Source of the DNA: Anaerolineales bacterium
Lineage (GTDB): Bacteria > Chloroflexota > Anaerolineae > Anaerolineales > UBA4823
Length of the DNA stretch: 63,727 nucleotides
Assembly: GCA_020060465.1 (NCBI GenBank)
Contig: JAGVAD010000004.1
Coordinates: 1-63,727 of the forward strand
Direction of reading: 5' to 3'
The stretch's first letter is position 1, and every line of letters starts with the position of its first letter. The notes beneath the pieces are model-generated. The model worked only from the letters and a program-made list of their open reading frames with translations, had not been told where the DNA came from and did no database searches. A program made the translations under genes and the position numbers. Of this stretch, positions 18,071 through 25,693 are shown one piece after another.

Positions 18071-18109
18071 GGATTCGCCCCCGGCATCCGACCCCTGAAA
18101 ACAGTCTAA

Positions 18110-20398
18110 TTAGAAAATTGGATCCATGACCAATGCCGGATGATTGTGTTCTTCCAGCCAGGCTAACAATTCCTCAACGGTAGTCACATTCCGATCATCG
18201 GCGATCTTCTCGATCAAATCTGGATCTCCCTCACGTATGGCTACGGCTTTCAACTCTTCAGCCATCGTCTCTTTAAGCACACTGCTCATCCAGACCACCC
18301 GCTTGAAACCGCCATCCGCCGAAATAAACTTCGGGCTGATCAAATAGAATTTGCCCACGCCCATCACTCCGGGGGTTTGCAATCCACCACCTGCGATGCC
18401 TGCCAGTGTGCTAAAAGTCATCCCTGCGGGTGTCATACTGGTATCCTCGCGGCTCACAACCATGACGCCATTGGCTTCTGGGATCAGCATCACGATACAC
18501 TCAAAACAACCGCAGGCTGTCATTGGGTTTTCCATGATCGAATACATGGAGACTTCCTGAACCTGCCCATGAGAGCCGATCTTAGCGTATTCGTTTGTTC
18601 CAGTCCAATAACCTTTGACCGGATCAATGATCTTCCCCAGCTTGATGGGCTGGTTCGGACCGGTGGGATTGATGTTATACGAAGCTTTGCAGTCCAACCA
18701 GTTATATGCGCCGCACAACCCCAATCGCTCTGGGCTGACCACACAGACGTGATTAGGCGCAAACGACTGACATAGTGTACAGGAATAAAATTCATCTACC
18801 TTATCATCGGTAAGATCTGCCAGGCGTTTATTGCGATAGTCATACGCTTCTCGGGCAATTTGCAGCCATTCCTGCACTTTTGCTGGGTCGGTAAAGATCG
18901 TCACCTGTACTTTGTCTACGATGGCGCCAAAATCGGTCTTGAAGCGGGCATGCAAAATCTTGCCAAAATGCTCCAGGTTAAATCCCTTATCCGCGGCTGC
19001 GTTAGAAATGCGGATCCAGGCAATATCCCGCTGACCGATGTGTTGCACGCCTGAAGCGCCATTGATAAAGTAGTGAATCTGACGCTCCAGCACCGGCTCG
19101 AAGTCTTGTTGCATCTGTCGGCCTGCAACTTTGACCACAATTCCCATATCCATCGAACCTTGCGGCGGGACATTTTCCATCCCCGGGCCAACAACCTCCA
19201 CTTTGCCATCCACGACTTCATCCAATGGGGCCATGTAGAGGTACTCAAAGCAGCGCGAGTGTTTACCGCCAAATTCGATGCGCATATCTGCTTTGCGCAC
19301 CACCTCGCCTTCAAACGCGGAACCATAAGGAACAGGCACCGGCACATCAGCGACCTTAACCTTGACCCCACGCACCTCGATGCACTTCTGAACCAACCGT
19401 TCGGCTCGCTCCAGGTCATCCTTTCCCTCAATTTCATTGAAAGGCATACTGACGACATGTTCGTATCGGGTGATGCCGGTGGGCAGGATCTCAGGGATGA
19501 CCGTGTCGGCAATAACCGGGAAGCCAAAGTTGATCGCTCCAGCCGCAGCCGCGTATTTCAGGTCGTCCACCTCGCCTAAGGCAAGCACAAATGCGAAGAC
19601 GCGTTCTTTGTTATAGAGCAGGATTTCGCGCGCCTGGCCGCCCTTCAAACCACCAAAGGTCAGGGCTGAGCGGGTGGCAAAGCCGAGGGCGTAGATGGCG
19701 CTAATCGTGTCAGTGCCAAAGGGGACGGTGTAAGTGTCATAGCCCAGCTCAACGCCCTCTTCTACCAGTTGATCAATAATACTGCGTCCATTCACGTTGC
19801 CGGAAAGGAAACATAGGATGTTGCGTTTCTGGAGCTCACGCACGATCTTAACCGCCACTTCATTCGACTTGGCGCAACCCACAATGGCGGCAAAACCAGG
19901 CATACGCCCATCCACCAGTTGGATACCCCAGGAGCGAAGTTGAATATCGTCAATTGGCCCATTCAGATGACCATCCAGGCTGTCGCCTTCCTTGTTTGCG
20001 TCCGGGCTGGTGAAGGATGTACCGCCAGCCAGATGAAAGCCAGGATACGGCTCTGGCTGTAAACCATAGACAAAACGAATGGCCTCAATCGTCTCTGCGG
20101 CGAGCAAAGTCGCCATACCACAATCCAGGGTTTCGCCTAAATAGGGCGTCCAGTTGTTCTTCGAAGGGACGGGATGGAGCAGCCTGCGTGCATGTTGCAA
20201 TATTTCCGGCAGTTGCCCAAGCGTGGTCACCTCGACGCCTGTCATACCCAGGATGAGAGGTAAATAATAAGCCGTATTGGGAAAGGCCACTTTTGTATCT
20301 GGTCCCTTTTCCTCCAGGGCTTTCTGTAACATCAGCTCCGCTTCGGTTACCAGGGCGTTCGCCCCACGAATTGCGCGAGTTGCAATGTAACGAGACAT
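18110..20398 (-). CDS. acsB: CO-methylating acetyl-CoA synthase AcsB
   Basis: 762 residues. Joins CO, the methyl group from CoFeSP and CoA to acetyl-CoA at the Ni-Ni-[4Fe-4S] A-cluster. Cluster ligands are visible: CTLCQSFAPNHVC with LGLCGAYNWLDC around residue 540-565, and the nickel-binding CGCFEC at about 626. The full N-terminal domain that docks to CO dehydrogenase is present, so this is the bacterial long form and not the archaeal short one. It follows the CO dehydrogenase gene by 30 bp. Confidence 0.96.
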   Translation of the reverse strand: MSRYIATRAIRGANALVTEAELMLQKALEEKGPDTKVAFPNTAYYLPLILGMTGVEVTTLGQLPEILQHARRLLHPVPSKNNWTPYLGETLDCGMATLLAAETIEAIRFVYGLQPEPYPGFHLAGGTSFTSPDANKEGDSLDGHLNGPIDDIQLRSWGIQLVDGRMPGFAAIVGCAKSNEVAVKIVRELQKRNILCFLSGNVNGRSIIDQLVEEGVELGYDTYTVPFGTDTISAIYALGFATRSALTFGGLKGGQAREILLYNKERVFAFVLALGEVDDLKYAAAAGAINFGFPVIADTVIPEILPTGITRYEHVVSMPFNEIEGKDDLERAERLVQKCIEVRGVKVKVADVPVPVPYGSAFEGEVVRKADMRIEFGGKHSRCFEYLYMAPLDEVVDGKVEVVGPGMENVPPQGSMDMGIVVKVAGRQMQQDFEPVLERQIHYFINGASGVQHIGQRDIAWIRISNAAADKGFNLEHFGKILHARFKTDFGAIVDKVQVTIFTDPAKVQEWLQIAREAYDYRNKRLADLTDDKVDEFYSCTLCQSFAPNHVCVVSPERLGLCGAYNWLDCKASYNINPTGPNQPIKLGKIIDPVKGYWTGTNEYAKIGSHGQVQEVSMYSIMENPMTACGCFECIVMLIPEANGVMVVSREDTSMTPAGMTFSTLAGIAGGGLQTPGVMGVGKFYLISPKFISADGGFKRVVWMSSVLKETMAEELKAVAIREGDPDLIEKIADDRNVTTVEELLAWLEEHNHPALVMDPIF

Positions 20399-20428
20399 AG
20401 TGTTTCGACCTCCAACCGTAATCGCAGG

Positions 20429-22444
20429 CTAATCCCCGACCACGCCATACAGAGCTTGACGGCGCTCCATCGCGGGCAATTTCTCCAATTCCAACATCCG
20501 CGCATCGCCGCTACGACCGAATTTCATCGGATCATAAGCCGGCAACCCCAGGGCAGCGCGTTTCTTATCAATATGTTCCAACGTCTTGCGAATCATCTCA
20601 TCTGGGTCAGCGATAAACTCCATCTTGCCGCCATATAACCTCTCCCACCCTTCGCTCAAATAACGCAAGACCAGATCGCTGTCCGATACTCGGTCAGGCA
20701 TGCCGCTGATCGGCGAGGAGCCGCCGAAGATTACATAAGCACCAGAAGCCACACAGTATGTGCCGATTGCCAGCGCTTTTTCGCTCATCCATTCCGGCGC
20801 CAAACCTACAGCGGGAACTTGATCAATGTCGTCTCCCAAACCGCCTTCTTCCACCATCTGGGTCAAGACCGTCAGAATACGTGTGTTATCCACACACGAA
20901 CCCATGTGCAACACTGGCGGAATGCCAACCGTCTCGCAGATTTCACGCAACCCCGGTCCGACCTTCTCCAATCCCGCCTCGCCTAACATCAGACCCAACT
21001 TGGCGCTGGCGATCGCGCCGCAACCCGTCTCAACGATCAACACATCCTGTTTGAGCAGTTCCTGAGTTACATAAGTATGCAGATAATCCTGCTTGCTGCG
21101 CGGGTTATTGCAACCAACGATCGCCGCCACACCCCGGACGCGCCCGGTCATGATGGCGTCATTCAGGGGGCGGAAAGAAGCCCGGTAAGAGCCGCCAAGC
21201 ATATAGTTGATATATTCGTGTGAGAAACCAGGGATTAAGTCTTCACGCACCTGGGGGATATAGGCTTTGCCTCGGTTTTTGTAATTATCTATGGCGGTTT
21301 TTAGAATGCTCTTAGCCACTGTCAGGGCGTGATGTTCATCAAATTCAATATGTACTGCCCCTTTGATCTTTACTTTGGGCGAGGTGGTGATGATTTTGGT
21401 GTGGAAGTTGCCAGCCAACTCCACCAGCGCCTGCATAATGCATTGTACATCTACCACCATCGCTTCTACTGCGCCGGTCAATATAGCCAGTTCTTGATGC
21501 AAGAAGTTGCCCGCCGCCGGAATGCCCTGGCGCATCAGAATCTCATTCGCAGTGCAGCAGATACCCGATAGGTTAACGCCCTTCGCGCCTGCCTTCTGGG
21601 CATATTCGATGATTTCAGGATCCTGAGAGGCCGCCACCACCATCTGACTCAGCGTCGGTTCATGCCCATGCACCACCACATTGACCATATCCTCTTTCAG
21701 GACGCCCAGGTTCGCTTGCCCCAACAAAGGCGCCGGAGTGCCAAACAAAATGTCGGAGATGTCCGTCGCCATCATGCTCCCGCCCCAACCGTCCGCCAGC
21801 GCGGTGCGAATTGCATGCACCAAAATATGCTCCGGGTCCTGGTCATCGCCGATGTGGGTGCGGTGCAAAGCTTCCACAACCTCGCGATCAACGCCTCTGG
21901 GGACAACCTTCTTCTCGCGCCAGAGCGCCTGGCGTTTGGCCGGGGCGCGTTTTATGGGGACGATTTCTCCAGTTTGTTGCCCATACTGCGAGATGTACAA
22001 GTCTGCCAGATCATTGGCAATTTCGTTTGGAGATCGCCCTTCAATAGGGATGCTGTAGTACTGCGCCACCCTGCGCAGCTTGGCGACATCACGGATCATA
22101 TACCCTTCGGTTTCACCGTTGGCAACCGCTTTCAAGGTAAAAGCCATATCGCGCCCATGATCGGAGTGCGCCGCTGCGCCGGCGGCCACCGCTCGAATAA
22201 AGTTACGCGCTTGGATTGTATCAATGGTCGCGCCGCAAACACCCGTCTGGCCATCTTTCGTCAAGCGGCAGGGCCCCATACCGCAGATTTTGCAGCACAT
22301 CCCTGCGCCGCCAATGTTACAAGGCGGCATGTCCTCCGCCCGGCTGAATGCAGTTGAGACGCCCAACTCATCCGCCCGGATCAGCATCTCCTGGGCGGCT
22401 GGGTCAGCCGTTCTTTCTTCATAGCTTCGCTTTCCCTTTGCCAT
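20429..22444 (-). CDS. cooS: Anaerobic Ni-Fe carbon monoxide dehydrogenase catalytic subunit
   Basis: 671 residues (also called AcsA in this context). Reduces CO2 to CO for acetyl-CoA synthase or oxidises CO. The D- and B-cluster cysteines fall at about 42, 50, 51, 54, 59 and 70 (CNIGGAGMCCKICGMGPC then GVCGAT). C-cluster ligands are all recognisable: His in VHGHEP, Cys in SGICCTANE, DVQCIMQ, VGCNNPRS, ETGCGAI and HMGSCVDN. The start is three bases after the HMA-like gene. No cooC nickel-insertion ATPase gene is seen in this operon. Confidence 0.96.
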   Translation of the reverse strand: MAKGKRSYEERTADPAAQEMLIRADELGVSTAFSRAEDMPPCNIGGAGMCCKICGMGPCRLTKDGQTGVCGATIDTIQARNFIRAVAAGAAAHSDHGRDMAFTLKAVANGETEGYMIRDVAKLRRVAQYYSIPIEGRSPNEIANDLADLYISQYGQQTGEIVPIKRAPAKRQALWREKKVVPRGVDREVVEALHRTHIGDDQDPEHILVHAIRTALADGWGGSMMATDISDILFGTPAPLLGQANLGVLKEDMVNVVVHGHEPTLSQMVVAASQDPEIIEYAQKAGAKGVNLSGICCTANEILMRQGIPAAGNFLHQELAILTGAVEAMVVDVQCIMQALVELAGNFHTKIITTSPKVKIKGAVHIEFDEHHALTVAKSILKTAIDNYKNRGKAYIPQVREDLIPGFSHEYINYMLGGSYRASFRPLNDAIMTGRVRGVAAIVGCNNPRSKQDYLHTYVTQELLKQDVLIVETGCGAIASAKLGLMLGEAGLEKVGPGLREICETVGIPPVLHMGSCVDNTRILTVLTQMVEEGGLGDDIDQVPAVGLAPEWMSEKALAIGTYCVASGAYVIFGGSSPISGMPDRVSDSDLVLRYLSEGWERLYGGKMEFIADPDEMIRKTLEHIDKKRAALGLPAYDPMKFGRSGDARMLELEKLPAMERRQALYGVVGD

Positions 22445-22447
22445 CGC

Positions 22448-22843
22448 TCAATCCTCCATCTTATTTCTAATCACACCAAAACCGGGGCAATTCCATAAAG
22501 GTCTGCCAGTATAATGGACTCTTTGTGCAAAACTGACCACCTGACGCGAGGTTTCATAGACTTCGGTATGACGGAAATAAGCCATCGAACGATCTGAAGC
22601 CAGGCTGCTTGCCATCCCGCTCTCTTCGGGCAACGCTAAATCCTCCAAATAGCCCAATTCCTCAAGTTTTCGCGCCAGTTCCGCTTCACTGACCTTCTCT
22701 TCGTCGAAAGTTACTTCAACAATACGGAATGCGCTGCTGGCATAAACATCCGTAACGCCAGGTATTTCGAATAAAATACGCCGGACTTCTTTAACGTGAT
22801 GATCGCCATATAATGCAGGCGTATCGAAAGTGACCGTTTTCAT
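22448..22843 (-). CDS. HMA-like small protein heading the acs operon
   Basis: 131 residues. Residues 1-68 have the beta-alpha-beta-beta-alpha-beta pattern of heavy-metal-associated domains (VKEVRRILFEIPGVTDVYAS, then VEVTFDEEKVSEAELARKLE). The usual metal-binding CxxC between the first strand and helix is replaced by ALYGDHH. The tail (about 75-131) has no recognised domain and contains one Cys near the end. GGAAGGAG precedes the ATG closely and cooS begins three bases after the stop. Position suggests a role in nickel delivery to, or assembly of, CO dehydrogenase; this is inference. Confidence 0.75.
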   Translation of the reverse strand: MKTVTFDTPALYGDHHVKEVRRILFEIPGVTDVYASSAFRIVEVTFDEEKVSEAELARKLEELGYLEDLALPEESGMASSLASDRSMAYFRHTEVYETSRQVVSFAQRVHYTGRPLWNCPGFGVIRNKMED

Positions 22844-22871
22844 GAACTCCTTCCTTTCGCAATGTCTATTA

Positions 22872-22901
22872 TTTTTATCGGCATTCTCTGATAATAAACA
22901 A
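22872..22901 (-). promoter_or_regulatory. Candidate promoter of the acs operon
   Basis: On the minus strand TTGTTT (22901-22896), 18 bp, then TAAAAA (22877-22872), about 30 bp upstream of the HMA-like gene. The -35 overlaps the T-run of the preceding terminator. Neither box is perfect. Confidence 0.4.
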
Positions 22902-22944
22902 AAAACCTGGCCGATGAGCGCAGCGCTCTGAGAGGCCAGGTTTT
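22896..22944 (-). terminator. Strong intrinsic terminator between RACo-like gene and acs operon
   Basis: An 11-bp perfect stem, AAAACCTGGCC at 22902-22912 with GGCCAGGTTTT at 22934-22944, enclosing a second perfect stem GAGCGC-A-GCGCTC at 22916-22928. On the minus strand it is followed by TTTTTTG. On the plus strand TTTTATCGGTTTTT follows, so it can act in both directions. Confidence 0.8.
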
Positions 22945-23112
22945 ATCGGTTTTTCCCTGAATTGCTTCGGGAAAATCGTTCTCATCATCCCATCAATAAA
23001 GCGCGGTCTGCATCTCAACATCAGTTATCCTAAACTCGCGCTTGACTATAGCAAAATTAACGCCCGATGACAAGTGACAAATATTACATGTTTCTTTTAT
23101 TTTTGTCCTAAT

Positions 23113-24723
23113 TCATAGTACCTTTGTGCTTTTTGTCACATATATAACCGGCGCGTCGGCGGTTAATTGCATCGCGCCTACATAACGGGGGATGAACTCA
23201 GCATCCTGATCCAGATCAATTTGTTCGGCGCGCTGGGCCAATTCTTCGCCCAATGCAAATCCCTCATCGCTCAGGAACATCGCCGCCCCCAGTCCAGCTC
23301 CATTAGCAATGGTTTCAACTCTTTCCAGCTCCACTGGCGGGATCATCCCCAGTTCAACCGCGGCGCGCACATCAATTTGTCCCCCGAATGAGCCGGTCAG
23401 AATGATGCGACGCAAATCCTGCGGCTCCAATTTCAGGCGTGCCATCAGAGTATCCACTGCGGCGCGAATCGCGCCCTTCGCTTTTTGGAGTTCGCGCACA
23501 TCCCATTGGTTTAACCCCAGCCGCCCATCTGGGGTCAGGCGCAGCCTGCGCCCGCCATCTTGGGCAATTTCGAGGAAGTCTTTATAAACTGGCGGATTAG
23601 CCGAAATGCGCCCACTGGCCTCAATCACTCCAGCCTTACGAAACTCGTGGACGATCTTTAGCAAGCCAGAGCCAGTGACGCCCACCGGCGGCTCGCCGCC
23701 AATTGTTTCAAATTCCATGTGGTCGCCGTTCAGATATGCAGAGACAATCGCCCCATCTACCGCACGTGTGCCGCAAGAAATAAAGACGCCCTCAAAAGCT
23801 GGCCCAGCGGCGGTGGAAGCGGTCAAGATGCGCTTGCCATCGGTCACCAGCACCTCTCCATTGGTCCCCAGATCAATCGCTGCCATGGGGCCATCCGGAT
23901 GGTCAAAACCGAAATATGCCAGGCAAGCCAGCGCATCTGATCCAACAAAGCCGCCGATCAGCGGCGGCAGAGCCACGCGCGCGCCTTGTGGAAAAATACC
24001 CCCCATCAGGGCAGTAGCATCACGGATAGCAGCTCTGGATGCTGGTTGAAACGGCATCCCAGCCAGAGTGTTCACAGGCAGTTTCGCCAGAAGATGATGC
24101 ATAGCGACATTTCCCACCACCGTGACGCGTTCAATTCGCTGCCGGATGCGTTCTGGCAGCTTCAAAGAGTCAACCGCCTGGTTAATCGAAGCCAATGCCA
24201 GGCGATGCAGACGTTCAACGTTTTCCCGGCTGTTCAACGCCGCTGCAATGCGCGAGATGACATCTGCGCCAAACACCGCCTGTTGATTGAGACTGGCGCC
24301 GCCAGCGCATACCTCGCCGTTATCCAGCATCGTCAGGAACGCCGCTACAGTGGTCGAACCCAGATCAATCGCCAATCCTAGCGGCGTCTCCACCCGCCGA
24401 TAACGGTAACTGGAACGGAATATTTTATTGGAATAAACCACAATCGGCGCTAACACCACCCGTGAATCGCCAGCGATACGCGCACGGCAGGCCAGACGAT
24501 TATTCAACGCCAACTCACCGGGCGTCAGATGTTTTCGCTCGATTTCATCTGGCGGGGCGACCCCTTCTTCGATCAAGACCTTGCATTTACCGCAAGTTCC
24601 ACGACCCGCGCAGGGCTGTTCAAGCGGCAACCCGGTAGCTGCAATCGCCTCGCCAAGCAGGCTGCCCTCAGCGGCTTCCACGCTCTGTACATTTTCACCA
24701 TAAACAACGGTAACTTTAGGCAT
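23113..24723 (-). CDS. Second RACo-like ferredoxin/ASKHA ATPase
   Basis: 536 residues. N-terminal [2Fe-2S] domain (QPCAGRGTCGKCKV plus LACRA) joined almost directly to an ASKHA ATPase domain (LAIDLGSTTVAAFL, AAIDLGTNGEVLV, LTGSFGGQIDVRAAVELG). It is a paralogue of the activator at 13176-15140 but lacks about 100 residues of its linker. Such COG3894 proteins reactivate corrinoid proteins of various methyltransferase systems. No corrinoid protein or methyltransferase is encoded beside it; the only partner is the DUF1638 gene five bases upstream. Confidence 0.88.
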   Translation of the reverse strand: MPKVTVVYGENVQSVEAAEGSLLGEAIAATGLPLEQPCAGRGTCGKCKVLIEEGVAPPDEIERKHLTPGELALNNRLACRARIAGDSRVVLAPIVVYSNKIFRSSYRYRRVETPLGLAIDLGSTTVAAFLTMLDNGEVCAGGASLNQQAVFGADVISRIAAALNSRENVERLHRLALASINQAVDSLKLPERIRQRIERVTVVGNVAMHHLLAKLPVNTLAGMPFQPASRAAIRDATALMGGIFPQGARVALPPLIGGFVGSDALACLAYFGFDHPDGPMAAIDLGTNGEVLVTDGKRILTASTAAGPAFEGVFISCGTRAVDGAIVSAYLNGDHMEFETIGGEPPVGVTGSGLLKIVHEFRKAGVIEASGRISANPPVYKDFLEIAQDGGRRLRLTPDGRLGLNQWDVRELQKAKGAIRAAVDTLMARLKLEPQDLRRIILTGSFGGQIDVRAAVELGMIPPVELERVETIANGAGLGAAMFLSDEGFALGEELAQRAEQIDLDQDAEFIPRYVGAMQLTADAPVIYVTKSTKVL

Positions 24724-24728
24724 GAAGT

Positions 24729-25433
24729 TTATCTCAACCGTAAAAATTGGCTTTGTGTGAGTTCGCTTCCGGGCGGCGCAATCAGAAAATCATCCCCTGC
24801 CAGAGTTAAATTCTGCGCCGCTTCCGCCAGTTGGCGTATATACTCTTCCGAACCCAAAATTTCTACGTATTGCATTCCCCATTGGGCGCAATATTCGGCC
24901 ACCTCTTTGGCTTTGGGGCGATATTTTTCCAAATCTTCGGGACGATGGGCGACCAGCGCCAGGCGTTTATAATGGCGATACTGTTGATCCATGATCCACG
25001 ACGCCTGTTGCTCGCCATATTTTTCGACATAACCTAAATATTCTTGCAGAGGGTTGCTGCCTGATTCCAGCCATCCTTTGCTCAAATAATAAGTGGCTGG
25101 GCATTGGTTAAATTCGTGTTGATAAGCCTGGCGAGAGCCTAACAGAATGGCAATACAGTCATCGGTGCGCGGGACCAAAATCGTGTGAATGCCGGTTTGG
25201 ATGCCATGCAAACCGTTTCCGCACAGCCCATAACCCAGAACGATCAGGCTGGGGACGCGAATGCGGTCAATCTGCTCCTGAATCGCGCTCTTGAGGTTTT
25301 TAGGCACCGCATGCAGCCCATAATCCAACCAGATCACTTCCCGCGTCAGATGGTCGGGCAAATAACGCTCCAGGAAACCTTGAAATACCTTACAGGCAAT
25401 CACCACAATCGGTAACGGGGGTTTTGCTTCCAA
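24729..25433 (-). CDS. DUF1638-family protein
   Basis: 234 residues from a TTG start at 25433 with AGGAGG five bases before it. An ATG at 25496 is in frame but falls inside the terminator of the upstream tRNA gene, so the TTG is preferred. DUF1638 proteins are of unknown chemistry and are found with corrinoid methyltransferase genes, especially in methylotrophic archaea and anaerobes. Segments PIVVIACKVFQGFLE, LVLGYGLCGNGLHGI and VPRTDDCIAILLGSR, with two conserved Cys, are typical. It is followed after five bases by the RACo-like gene. Confidence 0.85.
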   Translation of the reverse strand: MEAKPPLPIVVIACKVFQGFLERYLPDHLTREVIWLDYGLHAVPKNLKSAIQEQIDRIRVPSLIVLGYGLCGNGLHGIQTGIHTILVPRTDDCIAILLGSRQAYQHEFNQCPATYYLSKGWLESGSNPLQEYLGYVEKYGEQQASWIMDQQYRHYKRLALVAHRPEDLEKYRPKAKEVAEYCAQWGMQYVEILGSEEYIRQLAEAAQNLTLAGDDFLIAPPGSELTQSQFLRLR

Positions 25434-25464
25434 ACCAGCCTCCTGAGCATCGGCGCAACAATTG

Positions 25465-25491
25465 AAAAAAGACCTGCGGGCTTGCAGGTCT
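25465..25491 (-). terminator. Intrinsic terminator of the tRNA gene
   Basis: AGACCTGC at 25470-25477 pairs with GCAGGTCT at 25484-25491 (8-bp perfect stem), followed on the minus strand by TTTTTT. It lies ten bases after the tRNA. Confidence 0.9.
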
Positions 25492-25500
25492 ACCATCGAG

Positions 25501-25572
25501 TGGCGAGGGTGGGATTTGAACCCACATCCAAGGGCTTATGAGTCCCCTGCTCCACCATTGAGCTACCTCGCC
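25501..25572 (-). tRNA. tRNA with CAU anticodon (Ile2 or elongator Met)
   Basis: A 72-nt cloverleaf: acceptor GGCGAGG/CCTCGCC, D-arm GCTC-AATGGTG-GAGC, anticodon loop CTCATAA, T-arm GTGGG-TTCAAAT-CCCAC, discriminator A. The anticodon-arm sequence GAGCAGGGGACTCATAA followed by CTTGG resembles tRNA-Ile2 (lysidine-modified CAU), but an A-G mismatch at 31-39 leaves elongator tRNA-Met possible. The 3' CCA is not encoded. Confidence 0.9.
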
Positions 25573-25585
25573 TCGCAGCGGCAAA

Positions 25586-25614
25586 ATCTTACTACGCTCG
25601 GCGGGTTTTGTCAA
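25586..25614 (-). promoter_or_regulatory. Promoter of the tRNA gene
   Basis: TTGACA (25614-25609), 17 bp, then TAAGAT (25591-25586), with transcription expected to begin a few bases before the mature tRNA at 25572. The -35 is consensus. Confidence 0.75.
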
Positions 25615-25693
25615 CAACATTGTAAAAAAGCTAAAACATCGGAACTGCCAGGTGTAATGGCGAATAAAGATATGCGCCAGGCAGCTTATCGGG

